Assembly: GCF_900103365.1 (NCBI RefSeq)
Contig: NZ_LT629703.1
Location: 2,914,001 to 2,978,000, forward strand
Source: Afipia sp. GAS231
Lineage (GTDB): Bacteria > Pseudomonadota > Alphaproteobacteria > Rhizobiales > Xanthobacteraceae
DNA length: 64,000 bases
Direction: 5' to 3'
Position 1 is the stretch's first letter. Each line of letters starts with the position of its first letter. This document shows positions 7,941 to 16,994 of the stretch, in pieces. The position numbers were made by a program, and so were the translations under genes. The notes below the pieces were generated by a model, which did no database searches, was not told where the DNA came from, and worked only from the letters and a program-made list of their open reading frames with translations.

Positions 7941-9113
7941 ATGGCCGAGGCCTATATCGTCGCCACCGCACGTACCGCAGGCGGCCGCAAGGGGGGACGT
8001 CTCGCCGGCTGGCATCCGGCCGACCTCGCCGCGTCCGTGCTGGATTCACTGATTGAGCGCACCGGCGCCGATCCCGCCCAGGTCGAAGACGTCATCATGG
8101 GCTGCGTGATGCAGGCCGGTGAACAGTCCAACAATATCGCCCGCAACGCCGTGATGGCCTCGAAACTGCCGGAGAGCGTGCCAGCCACCTCGATCGACCG
8201 CCAGTGCGGCTCCTCGCAGCAGGCGCTGCATTTCGCGGCGCAGGCCGTGATGTCTGGCACCATGGACATCGTGATCGCCGCCGGCGTGGAATCGATGACC
8301 CGGGTGCCGATGGGCCTCGCCTCGTCGCTGCCGGCCAAGAACGGCTTTGGCCATTACAAGAGCCCGGGCATGGAGAAGCGCTATCCGAACATCATGTTCA
8401 GCCAGTTCACCGGCGCGGAAATGATGGCGGAGAAATACGGTCTCTCGAAGGACCAGCTCGACGAATACTCCTACAACAGCCATCAGCGCGCGATCGCGGC
8501 GACCCAGGCCGGCGCCTTCAAGGACGAGATCGTTCCGCTGCAGATCACCCGCGCCGACGGCTCGACCGACACCCACCACATCGATGAAGGCATCCGCTTC
8601 GATGCCACCCTCGACGGCATCAAGGGCGTCAAGCTGATCGCCGAAGGCGGCAAGCTCACCGCCGCCAGCGCCAGCCAGATCTGCGACGGCGCCTCCGGCG
8701 TGATGATTGTCAACGAACGCGGCCTGAAGTCGCTCGGCGTCAAGCCGATGGCGCGCATCCATCACCTGACCATGATGGGCGGTGATCCCGTGATCATGCT
8801 GGAAGCGCCGCTGCCGGCGACCCAGCGCGCGTTGCAGAAGGCCGGCATGTCGATCGACGACATCGACCTGTTCGAGGTCAACGAGGCCTTTGCCTCGGTG
8901 CCGACCGCCTGGCTGAAGACCACCGGCGCCGATCCGGCACGGCTCAACATCAACGGCGGCGCCATCGCGCTCGGCCATCCGCTCGGCGGCTCCGGCACCA
9001 AGCTGATGGCCACGCTGGTCAACGCGCTCAAGCAGCGCAACAAGCGCTACGGCCTGCAGACCATGTGCGAAGGCGGCGGCATGGCGAATGTGACGATCGT
9101 CGAGCGGCTGTAA
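7941..9113 (+). CDS. Acetyl-CoA acyltransferase (thiolase)
   Basis: Thiolase of 390 aa that cleaves a 3-ketoacyl-CoA with CoA to release acetyl-CoA, or the reverse. The nucleophile Cys89 is in DRQCGSS, the catalytic His346 in GGAIALGHPLGGSG, and the second Cys376 in MCEGGGMA. A good ribosome site (AGGGAGAA) precedes the ATG. It is divergent from the TetR gene and probably carries out the last step of the side-chain beta-oxidation encoded on the other strand. Confidence 0.95.
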   Translation: MAEAYIVATARTAGGRKGGRLAGWHPADLAASVLDSLIERTGADPAQVEDVIMGCVMQAGEQSNNIARNAVMASKLPESVPATSIDRQCGSSQQALHFAAQAVMSGTMDIVIAAGVESMTRVPMGLASSLPAKNGFGHYKSPGMEKRYPNIMFSQFTGAEMMAEKYGLSKDQLDEYSYNSHQRAIAATQAGAFKDEIVPLQITRADGSTDTHHIDEGIRFDATLDGIKGVKLIAEGGKLTAASASQICDGASGVMIVNERGLKSLGVKPMARIHHLTMMGGDPVIMLEAPLPATQRALQKAGMSIDDIDLFEVNEAFASVPTAWLKTTGADPARLNINGGAIALGHPLGGSGTKLMATLVNALKQRNKRYGLQTMCEGGGMANVTIVERL

Positions 9114-9147
9114 GTTCAGCAACAGCTGACGCAGTACCAACAACGGT

Positions 9148-9306
9148 GTCGTCCCGGCCTTGATGCGCAATTGCGCATCAGGAGTCGGGACCCATAACCC
9201 CAAGCGGAAGTGTTAGCACTCAGAACTAGCACCGCGCTTCTCTCATCACCATTGGCGGTTATGGGTCCCGGCTCCCGTGCGCAATTGCGCACTAGGCCGG
9301 GACGAC
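9148..9306. repeat. Dispersed palindrome, 'CGTCGTCCC' family, copy 2
   Basis: The outer arms are GTCGTCCCGGCC and GGCCGGGACGAC. Each half contains the small palindrome TGCGCAATTGCGCA, a nested symmetry not seen in copy 1. It fills the gap between the thiolase and the acyl-CoA synthetase. Confidence 0.75.
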
Positions 9307-9332
9307 GACGATATTTTGCCCTAGGAAACGCC

Positions 9333-10874
9333 ATGACCCATCCGTCCATCTACGCCCGCACCGTGCCGAACAAGATCGCCTATCAGATGGCGGGCACCGG
9401 CAAGGCGATCACCTATCGCGAACTCGACGAGCTTTCGAACCAGGGCGCGCAACTGTTTCGTTCGCTCGGCCTCAAGGCCGGCGACCACATCGCCTTCCTG
9501 ATGGAAAACCGTCTGGCGTTCATGGAGATCTGCTGGGCGGCGCAGCGCGCGGGGCTCTATTACACCGCGATCAGCCGTTACCTGACCCAGGACGAGATCG
9601 CCTATATCGTCAAGGATTGCGGCGCCAAGGCCTTCATCACCTCGCCGAAATGCGCCGAGCAGGTCAGGAGCCTGGTCAAGGGCGAAGCGGGCGAGCCGCT
9701 ATTCTTCATGGTCGACGAACCCGAAGCTGGCTTTCGCTGCTGGGACAGAGAAGCGATCGCGATGCCGACGACGCCGATCGTGGACGAAGTCGCCGGCTAC
9801 GACATGCTGTATTCATCGGGCACCACCGGACGGCCCAAGGGCATCAAGCGGGCATCGGAGAACAATCCGATCGATCTGCCGAACCCGTTCCTGAAAGTTC
9901 TCTGCGCCGACATGTGCGGCATGACCTCCGACAGCATCTATCTGTCGCCGGCGCCGCTCTATCACGCGGCTCCGCTGCGCTTCAACATGATGGCGATCAC
10001 GCTCGGCGGCACCTCGATCATCATGGAGCATTTCGACGCCGAGGAATTTCTAAAACTGGTCGAGAAGTACAAGATCACCCAGTCGCAGCTGGTGCCGACC
10101 ATGTTCGTGCGCATGCTGAAGCTCCCGGAAGACGTCCGCACCCGCTACAACGTCTCCTCGCTGAAGGGCGCAATCCACGCCGCCGCGCCCTGCCCGATCG
10201 ACGTCAAGGCCAGGATGATCGAATGGTGGGGGCCGATCCTGATCGAGTACTACGCCGGCTCCGAAGGCAACGGCGTCACGGTCTCCACCTCGCAGCAATG
10301 GCTGACCCATCGCGGCACCGTCGGCCGCGCCGTGGTCGGCAAGATCAAGATTCTGGACGAGAACGATGCTGAGATGCCGGTGGGCCAGATCGGCACGGTG
10401 TATTTCGCCGACGCACCGGTTTTCACCTATCACAACGATCCCGAGAAAACGAAACGCGCCTACAACGATAAAGGCTGGTCGACGCTCGGCGACGTCGGCT
10501 ATCTCGACGACGAAGGCTATCTCTACCTCACCGACCGCAAGTCCTACATGATCATCTCCGGCGGTGTGAACATTTACCCGCAGGAGACCGAGGACGTGCT
10601 GATCACCCATCCCGGCGTTGCCGACGTCGCGGTGTTCGGCGTGCCGAACGAGGAGATGGGCGAAGAGGTCAAGGCCGTGGTGCAGCCGCACGACATGGCC
10701 AAGGCCGGCAAGGAGCTGGAGGCCGAACTGATCGTGTTCTGCCGCAAGCACCTGTCGCCGATCAAATGCCCGAAGAGCATCGATTTTGAGGCTGAACTGC
10801 CGCGCACGCCAACGGGGAAACTGGTGAAGCGGCATCTGCGCGACAAGTATTGGCCGAAGGCCGCGAAGGCGTGA
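9333..10874 (+). CDS. Acyl-CoA synthetase (AMP-forming)
   Basis: ANL-family ligase of 513 aa from the ATG at 9333 (MTHPSIYARTVPNK), preceded by AGGAAA; the in-frame extension upstream runs through a repeat and is rejected. The P-loop is MLYSSGTTGRPKGIKRA (about 158-174), the adenylate motif YYAGSEGNG, and the hinge YLTDRKSYMIISGGVNIYPQE. The C-terminal Lys is in PTGKLVKR. It activates a fatty or aromatic acid; it follows the thiolase and precedes an epoxide hydrolase, and is a second ligase for this island. Confidence 0.92.
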   Translation: MTHPSIYARTVPNKIAYQMAGTGKAITYRELDELSNQGAQLFRSLGLKAGDHIAFLMENRLAFMEICWAAQRAGLYYTAISRYLTQDEIAYIVKDCGAKAFITSPKCAEQVRSLVKGEAGEPLFFMVDEPEAGFRCWDREAIAMPTTPIVDEVAGYDMLYSSGTTGRPKGIKRASENNPIDLPNPFLKVLCADMCGMTSDSIYLSPAPLYHAAPLRFNMMAITLGGTSIIMEHFDAEEFLKLVEKYKITQSQLVPTMFVRMLKLPEDVRTRYNVSSLKGAIHAAAPCPIDVKARMIEWWGPILIEYYAGSEGNGVTVSTSQQWLTHRGTVGRAVVGKIKILDENDAEMPVGQIGTVYFADAPVFTYHNDPEKTKRAYNDKGWSTLGDVGYLDDEGYLYLTDRKSYMIISGGVNIYPQETEDVLITHPGVADVAVFGVPNEEMGEEVKAVVQPHDMAKAGKELEAELIVFCRKHLSPIKCPKSIDFEAELPRTPTGKLVKRHLRDKYWPKAAKA

Positions 10875-10879
10875 ATTCG

Positions 10880-10970
10880 TAGGGTGGGCAAAGCGAAGCG
10901 TGCCCACCATTGAGAACACAGCACGAGGATAGATGGTGGGCACGGCGCGATGCGCCTTTGCCCACCCTAC
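10880..10970. repeat. Dispersed palindrome, 'TAGGGTGGGCAAAGCG' family, copy 1
   Basis: It starts TAGGGTGGGCAAAGCGAAGC and ends GCGCCTTTGCCCACCCTA. Copies are at 22272-22360 and, in a divergent form, 32911-33000. Confidence 0.8.
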
Positions 10971-10983
10971 CGACCTCACCGCC

Positions 10984-11098
10984 GTCATGCCCGGGCTTGT
11001 CCCGGGCATCCACGTCTTTACAGTCCACGACATAAGAAGACGTGGATGGCTGGGACATCCAGTAAAGACGCGCTTCGCGCTTTCGTCCGGCCATGACG
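10984..11098. repeat. Dispersed palindrome, 'GTCATGCCCGGGC' family, copy 1
   Basis: GTCATGCCCGGGCTTGTCCC at one end and a CCGGCCATGACG end, with AGACGTGGAT / ATCCACGTCT inner arms. It directly abuts the previous repeat family. A related copy is at 57787-57943. Confidence 0.65.
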
Positions 11099-11108
11099 AG
11101 GAAACGAA

Positions 11109-12269
11109 ATGACCACCCCCCTCCCCGACATCCCGCTCCCCGCCACCATCCGCTCGCGCTATGTCGACAACATCAACGGCCTGCGCATGCATGTGCTCGA
11201 GGCCGGCTTCGAGACGCCGGGCCGGCCCTGCGTGCTGCTGCTGCACGGCTTTCCCGAACTCGCGTTCTCCTGGCGCAAGGTGATGCCCACGCTTGCGGCC
11301 GCCGGCTATCACGTGATCGCGCCGGACCAGCGCGGCTATGGCCGCACCACCGGATGGAGCGCCGATTATGACGGCGACCTGAGCCCGTTCCGGCTCACCA
11401 ACCTGGTGCGCGACGCGCTCGGGCTGGTGTCGGCGTTTGGTTATAAGCACGTCGACGCCGTGTTCGGCCATGATTTCGGCTCGTCGGTCGCGGCCTGGTG
11501 TGCGTTGATCCGGCCGGATGTGTTTCGCTCGGTCGCGCTGATGAGCGCGCCGTTCGGCGGCGTGCCGCCACTGCCGTTCAACACCGCTGATGGGCCGGCC
11601 AAGCCGGCCGCAGAAGATCCCGTGCATCGTGACCTCGCAGCGCTGCCGCGGCCGCGTAAGCACTACCAGTGGTACTATTCAACGCGCCCGGCCAATGCCG
11701 ACATGCAGCACGCGCCGCAAGGCGTGCATGATTTCCTGCGCGGCTATTACCATCACAAGAGCGCGGACTGGAAAGCCAACACGCCTTATCCGCTGCAATC
11801 ATGGTCGGCGGGCGAACTGGCGAAACTGCCGACCTATTACGTGATGGATCTCGCCAAGGACATGGCCGCGACCGTTGCGGCGGAAATGCCTTCACCTGCC
11901 GAAATCGCCGCCAACCGCTGGCTGCCCGACAGCGAGCTTTCCTTTTACAGCGCCGAATATGCCCGCACCGGCTTCCAGGGCGGCCTGCAATGGTACCGCT
12001 GCGGCACCTCAGGCGCGTTCCTGCCGGAATTGCAGACCTGGTCGTCGGGGCGGACCATCGACGTGCCCTCCGCTTTCATCTCTGGCAAGCAGGACTGGGG
12101 CACCTATCAGCGCCCCGGCGTCTACGAGGCGATGCAATCCAAAGCCTGCACCAACATGATCGGCTGCCATCTCGTCGACGGCGCCGGCCACTGGGTGCAG
12201 CAGGAGCAGCCCGCCGAAGTGAGCCGGTTGTTGCTGCAGTTCCTGCAACAGGCCAAACCGGCCGGCTAA
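11109..12269 (+). CDS. Epoxide hydrolase-type alpha/beta hydrolase
   Basis: Soluble alpha/beta hydrolase of 386 aa. HGFPE (46-50) is the oxyanion-hole loop, DQRGYGRT follows, and the nucleophile is Asp122 in GHDFGSS; the His is in GAGHW (about 361). An Asp nucleophile with HGFPE is the epoxide hydrolase pattern. It would open an epoxide to a diol, with a detoxifying or catabolic role. It follows the acyl-CoA synthetase after two repeats. The cap domain (about 150-290) is where the lid tyrosines should lie. Confidence 0.88.
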   Translation: MTTPLPDIPLPATIRSRYVDNINGLRMHVLEAGFETPGRPCVLLLHGFPELAFSWRKVMPTLAAAGYHVIAPDQRGYGRTTGWSADYDGDLSPFRLTNLVRDALGLVSAFGYKHVDAVFGHDFGSSVAAWCALIRPDVFRSVALMSAPFGGVPPLPFNTADGPAKPAAEDPVHRDLAALPRPRKHYQWYYSTRPANADMQHAPQGVHDFLRGYYHHKSADWKANTPYPLQSWSAGELAKLPTYYVMDLAKDMAATVAAEMPSPAEIAANRWLPDSELSFYSAEYARTGFQGGLQWYRCGTSGAFLPELQTWSSGRTIDVPSAFISGKQDWGTYQRPGVYEAMQSKACTNMIGCHLVDGAGHWVQQEQPAEVSRLLLQFLQQAKPAG

Positions 12270-12306
12270 ACGATTTGACCTCGGAAATGCGGTGCTCTAT
12301 ATCAAT

Positions 12307-12321
12307 TTAGAATAGTTCTAA
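12307..12321. promoter_or_regulatory. Iron control element (Irr box) upstream of mbfA
   Basis: TTAGAA-N3-TTCTAA is a perfect inverted repeat that fits the ICE motif bound by Irr in Bradyrhizobium and relatives. It ends 21 bp before the GTG start of the mbfA-like gene. In this family Irr represses mbfA under low iron, so the position suggests iron-inducible export. Confidence 0.85.
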
Positions 12322-12342
12322 GTTGATCATTGGAGCCCCGCC

Positions 12343-13314
12343 GTGAAGAATTTCGCCGACCTGACCGAGCGCGAGGTGCTGGCGGTTGCGATCTCCTCGG
12401 AGGAAGAGGACAGCCGCATCTATATGAGCTTCGCGGAGGATCTGGCCGAGCGCTATCCGGATTCGGCCAAGGTCTTCGAGGAAATGGCCGAGGAGGAACG
12501 CGGCCATCGCCACCGCCTGCTCGAAATGTACGAGCAGCGCTTCGGCCCGCATCTGCCGCCGATCCGCCGCGAGGACGTCCGCGGATTCCTGCGCCGCCGC
12601 CCGATCTGGCTGACCAAGAACCTGCCGCTCGACACCATCCGCAAGGAGGTCGAGACCATGGAGCTGCAGGCCGAGCAATTCTACATCAAGGCTGCCGAGA
12701 GGGCCGAGGATGTCGGCGTGCGCCGGTTGCTCGGCGACCTCGCCGAGGAGGAAAAGGGCCACGAGAAGCTTGCCGTGAAGCTGACCGACAAGATCCTCAG
12801 CCCCGACGTGCGCGCCGAGGAAGACAAGACGCGCCGGCGCATGTTCGTGCTGCAATATGTCCAGCCCGGCCTCGCCGGGCTGATGGACGGCTCCGTCTCG
12901 ACGCTGGCGCCGTTGTTCGCCGCGGCCTTCGCCACGCATCACAACTGGCAGACCTTTCTGGTCGGCCTCGCCGCCTCGATCGGCGCCGGCATCAGCATGG
13001 GGTTTGCCGAAGCGCTGTCCGATGACGGCTCGCTAACCGGGCGCGGCTCGCCCTGGCTGCGTGGAATCACCTGCGGCCTGATGACGACGCTCGGCGGCCT
13101 CGGCCACACCATGCCTTATCTGGTCCCGGACACGTGGGCGAACGCGTTCTGGATCGCGACCGCCATTGCCGGCATCGTGGTGTTCTTCGAATTGTGGGCG
13201 ATTGCCTATATTCGCGCGCGCTACATGGACACGCCGTTCCTGCAGGCGGTGTTCCAGATCGTGCTCGGCGGCGCCATCGTGCTCGCGGTCGGCATTCTGA
13301 TCGGGGCCGCCTAG
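12343..13314 (+). CDS. mbfA: Membrane-bound ferritin / iron exporter MbfA
   Basis: Protein of 323 aa with an N-terminal ferritin-like (rubrerythrin) domain fused to a VIT1-type membrane domain. Diiron ligands visible are Glu20, Glu52-x-x-His55, Glu107 and Glu137-x-x-His140. The membrane part starts near 170 ([21 protein letters not shown]), the VIT/CCC1 signature, with about four to five further hydrophobic segments. MbfA of Bradyrhizobium and Agrobacterium exports iron and protects against iron and peroxide stress. The start is the GTG at 12343 after GGAG, and the upstream ICE box supports Irr control. An outer-membrane-like gene follows after 10 bp. Confidence 0.93.
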   Translation: MKNFADLTEREVLAVAISSEEEDSRIYMSFAEDLAERYPDSAKVFEEMAEEERGHRHRLLEMYEQRFGPHLPPIRREDVRGFLRRRPIWLTKNLPLDTIRKEVETMELQAEQFYIKAAERAEDVGVRRLLGDLAEEEKGHEKLAVKLTDKILSPDVRAEEDKTRRRMFVLQYVQPGLAGLMDGSVSTLAPLFAAAFATHHNWQTFLVGLAASIGAGISMGFAEALSDDGSLTGRGSPWLRGITCGLMTTLGGLGHTMPYLVPDTWANAFWIATAIAGIVVFFELWAIAYIRARYMDTPFLQAVFQIVLGGAIVLAVGILIGAA

Positions 13315-13324
13315 CGGGGCGGCC

Positions 13325-14194
13325 ATGAAACGAAGCTTCAAACGCGGTGACCGCTTCCGACTTGGCGTCCTGGCGGGGGCGGCTTTCTCGCTGATGCTGG
13401 CCCAACCCGCTTGGGCCGTCGACGAAATCCAAGTCTACAACGCCGGAATCGCGGCGCCCGGCCAGTTCACGATTCAGCAGCACCTCAATTACGTCGCGCT
13501 CGGGCAAAAGGATCCGCCGTTTCCCGGCGGCCTCGTTTCCAACGGCAGCCTCAACGGGACGCCCGAGTTTGCCTATGGTGTCACCGACTGGTGGGAGGTC
13601 GGGCTTTATCTGCCATTCGCGGTGCAGAATCAGCAATTCCTGTCCGACTCTTTCAAGCTGCGGACATTGTTCGTCTCGCCCAATGCCGAGCAGCGCAACT
13701 TTTTCTACGGCGTCAATTTCGAGTTGTCGAACTCGACACCGAAATTTTCGCAGACCCGGTTCGGGCTGGAGATCCGGCCCATCATCGGCGTTCGCCAGGG
13801 CGACTACGAGTTCATCGTCAACCCGATCGTCGATATCGGCTTCGGAAAAAACGGCGAGGCTGACTTCGCCCCGGCGGCGCGGCTGGCGAAAAAGCTCGGC
13901 CCGGATTTCTCTATCGGGCTCGAGCACTACGCCGATCTCGGCGAGATCGGGAATTTCAAGAAGCTCAGCGATCAGCAGCACACGCTGTTTGCCGTTACCG
14001 ATTTCAAGCTCGGTGCTTTCGACGTCAATTTCGGCGTCGGGTATGGCCTGACGCCGGCGTCCGACCGCCTCGTCATCAAGACGATCGTCGGCTACGCCTT
14101 TCCGGTTCCGGACAGCAAGTCCGGCGCAAGCGACCCCGTCAGGGTGCCCGTCAATCCGATGCCGCACGCCTCCGCGCGGCCATACCAGCCCTGA
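13325..14194 (+). CDS. Putative outer-membrane beta-barrel protein, cotranscribed with mbfA
   Basis: Exported protein of 289 aa. A signal peptide runs to about residue 31 (LAQPAWA then VDEIQV). The mature part shows alternating amphipathic strands and paired short turns (FAYGVTDWWEVGLYLPFAV, FEIRPIIGV-type strands), as in transporter-like barrels of the phenol meta-pathway group. No enzyme motif is seen. It begins 10 bp after the mbfA stop with no terminator between, so it is probably under the same Irr control. A role as an outer-membrane outlet for iron is a hypothesis only. Confidence 0.75.
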   Translation: MKRSFKRGDRFRLGVLAGAAFSLMLAQPAWAVDEIQVYNAGIAAPGQFTIQQHLNYVALGQKDPPFPGGLVSNGSLNGTPEFAYGVTDWWEVGLYLPFAVQNQQFLSDSFKLRTLFVSPNAEQRNFFYGVNFELSNSTPKFSQTRFGLEIRPIIGVRQGDYEFIVNPIVDIGFGKNGEADFAPAARLAKKLGPDFSIGLEHYADLGEIGNFKKLSDQQHTLFAVTDFKLGAFDVNFGVGYGLTPASDRLVIKTIVGYAFPVPDSKSGASDPVRVPVNPMPHASARPYQP

Positions 14195-14209
14195 CGCAAC
14201 AGGCTCGGC

Positions 14210-15208
14210 TCAACTCCCGTTCAACCCGCCGATCTCCGGGAAGAACATCTCCTTCCACGACGCCGGCTCGTGTTTGGTGGTGCCGACCTTGCGCATGAAT
14301 TTGGCGAACTTCATCGTCGCCGCCGGCGTCATGGTCCATTCGACGCTCGGGCCCATCACGACCCTGGTCACGGTCTCCAAAGGCAGCTTGGAGCCGGTAT
14401 CGTCGATCCAGCTTTGCGCGGTGCCTTTGGGGTCGGCGGCAATGATCGCGGTCGCTTCCTTTACGGCATCGAGAAACGCGGCATAGAGCTCAGGATTGTC
14501 CTTGCGGAAGCGCGCCGAGGTCCACGCCACCGTAAAGGAGTGCGGGCCCAGCACGTCGAACGATGACAACACGGTGTGGATGTTCTTCTGCTCCAGTTGC
14601 TGGAACTGGAACGGCGGCACGCTGAAAGCCGAATTGACCCCGCCTGCCCCGCTCAGCATCGCAATCGTCGCGTCCGGCGGCGACATCGACACCGTCAGCG
14701 GATCCAGCTTGGCATAGTTTTCCTCGCCGAAGGCGGCGGCTGCCGCCATCTGCAACACCACCGCCTGCACCGAAACTTTGATGGAGGGCACGCCGATGCG
14801 GTCGCGCTCGCCAAAATCCTTGATCGACTTGATATCCGGATTGGCGGTGTTGAGCAGAAACGGTTGCGAGCTCAGCGCGCAGATACCCTTGACCTCGAAC
14901 GACGTGCCCTGGGTCTTGTCCCACAGCGTGATCAGGCCCGGCACGCCGCCGCTGACGATGTCGGTCGAATTCGACAGCAGCGCCTCGTTCATCGCCACCG
15001 GCCCGTTGAAGCGCTGCCACGATACCTTGAAATCCTTCAGGCCACGCTGCGTGGCGTATTTCTCGATCAGTCTGTCCCGCTTCATGACGTTGAATTGCAG
15101 GTAGCCCATCGAGAACTGTTCGGCGAGCCTGATCTCGGCCGCATTAGCCATGGTTGCGCCGCCGATGGCAATCGCGAATGCAGCACCCGCCACCTGAGCC
15201 AGTCTCAT
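14210..15208 (-). CDS. ABC transporter substrate-binding protein, NitT/TauT type (orphan)
   Basis: Periplasmic binding protein of 332 aa. The ATG at 15208 is preferred because GGGAGGTG lies just before it; upstream ATGs at 15229 and 15223 have none. The signal peptide is MRLAQVAGAAFAIAIGGATM, cleaved after ANA. The mature protein resembles the aliphatic sulfonate/nitrate/taurine or pyrimidine-precursor binding family (NSTDIVSGGVPGL, DRIGVPSIKVSVQA). No permease or ATPase gene is near. It is divergent from an amidase gene, so it could feed an amide or nitrogen compound, but the ligand is unknown. Confidence 0.85.
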   Translation of the reverse strand: MRLAQVAGAAFAIAIGGATMANAAEIRLAEQFSMGYLQFNVMKRDRLIEKYATQRGLKDFKVSWQRFNGPVAMNEALLSNSTDIVSGGVPGLITLWDKTQGTSFEVKGICALSSQPFLLNTANPDIKSIKDFGERDRIGVPSIKVSVQAVVLQMAAAAAFGEENYAKLDPLTVSMSPPDATIAMLSGAGGVNSAFSVPPFQFQQLEQKNIHTVLSSFDVLGPHSFTVAWTSARFRKDNPELYAAFLDAVKEATAIIAADPKGTAQSWIDDTGSKLPLETVTRVVMGPSVEWTMTPAATMKFAKFMRKVGTTKHEPASWKEMFFPEIGGLNGS

Positions 15209-15392
15209 GACACCTCCCGCCATTTTCATTTTTTGTTGATCGAGAGACTAGCGTGTACGCGGCGCTTTCGCCAATAGCCTAGCTGCATGACTGACGCGCC
15301 GCTGTACAGCCATTGCTCTTGCAGCGATGATGCAAACTGAGCATCATTCGCCGCATTCAATGACAAAACATCTGCAGACCCGGGAGCACGCC

Positions 15393-16865
15393 TTGGCCAA
15401 ATCGGAATGGAGCTTCAAGACCGCCGTCGAAACATCGGCGGCGCTGGCTGCGAGGAAAGTCAGCGCGGTCGAACTGGCGCAGGACGTCATCGGCCGCATC
15501 GAGCGACACGACGCCAAGGTCAATGCGATCTGTGTGCGCGATTTCGAGCGCGGTCTCGACGCCGCCCGCGCCGCCGACGCCGAACTGGCGCGCGGGGTGA
15601 AGAAGCCGCTGCTCGGCATCCCGCTGACCGTGAAGGAATCCTACAACATCGCGGGCCTGCCGACGACCTGGGGTAATCCGGTTTACAAGGACTTCATCGC
15701 CAAGGAAGATTCGCTGCCGATCACGCGCGTCAAGGAAGCGGGTTGCGTCATTCTCGGCAAAACCAACGTGCCGATCGCGCTCGCTGACTGGCAGAGCTAC
15801 AACGAGATTTACGGCACCACCAACAATCCGTTCGACCTCGGCCGCACGCCGGGCGGCTCCTCCGGCGGATCGTCGGCGGCGCTGGCCGCGGGCTATGGTC
15901 CGCTGTCGATCGGCTCCGATATCGGCGGCTCGCTGCGCGTGCCGGCATTTCATTGCGGCGTCTACGCCCACAAGCCGACCTTCGATCTCGTTGCGATGCG
16001 CGGTCACGTGGCGCCGCCTATACCGCCGCTGCCATCGAACCGCGACCTCAGCGTGATCGGGCCGATGGCGCGCGGTGCTGCCGATCTCGCTTTGCTGCTG
16101 GACGCGATGGCGGGACCCGACCCGCTTGACGCCGGCATCGGCTACCGACTGGAACTGCCGGCCGCGCGCCACACCGAACTGAAGAATTTCCGCGTGCTGC
16201 TGATCGATACCGATCCGGTGTTGCCGACCGACAAGGCGGTACGCGGGACGCTGGAAACACTGGCCGCAAATCTTGCCAAGGCCGGCGTCAAGGTCGACCG
16301 CAGCAGTCCGTTGTTGCCCGACTTTACCGCCTCGACCCGGCTCTACATGCGAAGGCTGATGTCGTTCCTGGGCGCATCCTTCCCGCCGGAGATCTATGCC
16401 GGGGCGAAGGCCGCCGCCGCGGCGCTGCCCGCCAGCGAGACCAGCCTCGGCGCCGAGCGTCTGCGCGGCATCGCACAGAGCCATCGCGACTGGCTGATGG
16501 ACGACGGCGGCCGTTCGCGCCTGCGGGCGCAATGGCGCGAGCTGTTCAAGACTTACGACGCGGTGATCTGCCCGGTCATGCCGACACCGGCCTACCCACA
16601 CGATCATTCCGCCGACCAGGAACAGCGCCGCATCAGCATCGACGGCAAGGACTACGTCTATCCCGACCAGCTCGCCTGGCCCGGCATCGCCACGCTGCCC
16701 GGCCTGCCCTCGACCGCGATCCCGACCGGCTTCGCGCCCGATGGACTTCCGGTCGGCGTGCAGATCGTCGGCCCGTGGCTGGAGGATCGGACGCCGCTGA
16801 AATTGGCCGAGCTGATCGAACGCGAATTCGGCGGCTTCGTGCCGCCGAAGATGTTTGATGATTAG
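15393..16865 (+). CDS. Amidase (amidase signature family)
   Basis: Ser-cisSer-Lys amidase of about 490 aa that hydrolyses a carboxamide to acid and ammonia. Lys is in GIPLTVKESYNIAG, the Gly/Ser-rich signature is GRTPGGSSGGSSAALAAGYG, and the nucleophile Ser is in GSDIGGSLRVPA. The start is uncertain: a TTG at 15393 has GGGAG six bases upstream and gives MAKSEWSFKT, while ATGs at 15327 and 15360 lack a good site. It is divergent from the orphan binding protein. Confidence 0.9.
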   Translation: MAKSEWSFKTAVETSAALAARKVSAVELAQDVIGRIERHDAKVNAICVRDFERGLDAARAADAELARGVKKPLLGIPLTVKESYNIAGLPTTWGNPVYKDFIAKEDSLPITRVKEAGCVILGKTNVPIALADWQSYNEIYGTTNNPFDLGRTPGGSSGGSSAALAAGYGPLSIGSDIGGSLRVPAFHCGVYAHKPTFDLVAMRGHVAPPIPPLPSNRDLSVIGPMARGAADLALLLDAMAGPDPLDAGIGYRLELPAARHTELKNFRVLLIDTDPVLPTDKAVRGTLETLAANLAKAGVKVDRSSPLLPDFTASTRLYMRRLMSFLGASFPPEIYAGAKAAAAALPASETSLGAERLRGIAQSHRDWLMDDGGRSRLRAQWRELFKTYDAVICPVMPTPAYPHDHSADQEQRRISIDGKDYVYPDQLAWPGIATLPGLPSTAIPTGFAPDGLPVGVQIVGPWLEDRTPLKLAELIEREFGGFVPPKMFDD

Positions 16866-16887
16866 AACTGGGCACAGAACCTAAACC

Positions 16888-16969
16888 CGTCATTGCGAGC
16901 GAAGCGAAGCAATCCATCTTTCCACTCGAAGAATGGATTGCTTCGTCGCTTCGCTCCTCGCAATGACGG
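16888..16969. repeat. Dispersed palindrome, 'CGTCATTGCGAGCGAAGCG' family, copy 1
   Basis: The left arm is CGTCATTGCGAGCGAAGCGA and the right arm CGCTCCTCGCAATGACG, with inner arms GCAATCCATC / GATGGATTGC-like. A second copy is at 55403-55521. Confidence 0.8.
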
Positions 16970-16994
16970 AGAGGGCGAATAACGGGAGGAATCA

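Noticed and set aside
10050..11663. A 537-codon minus-strand frame
   Set aside because: It crosses two repeats and is antisense to the acyl-CoA synthetase and epoxide hydrolase.
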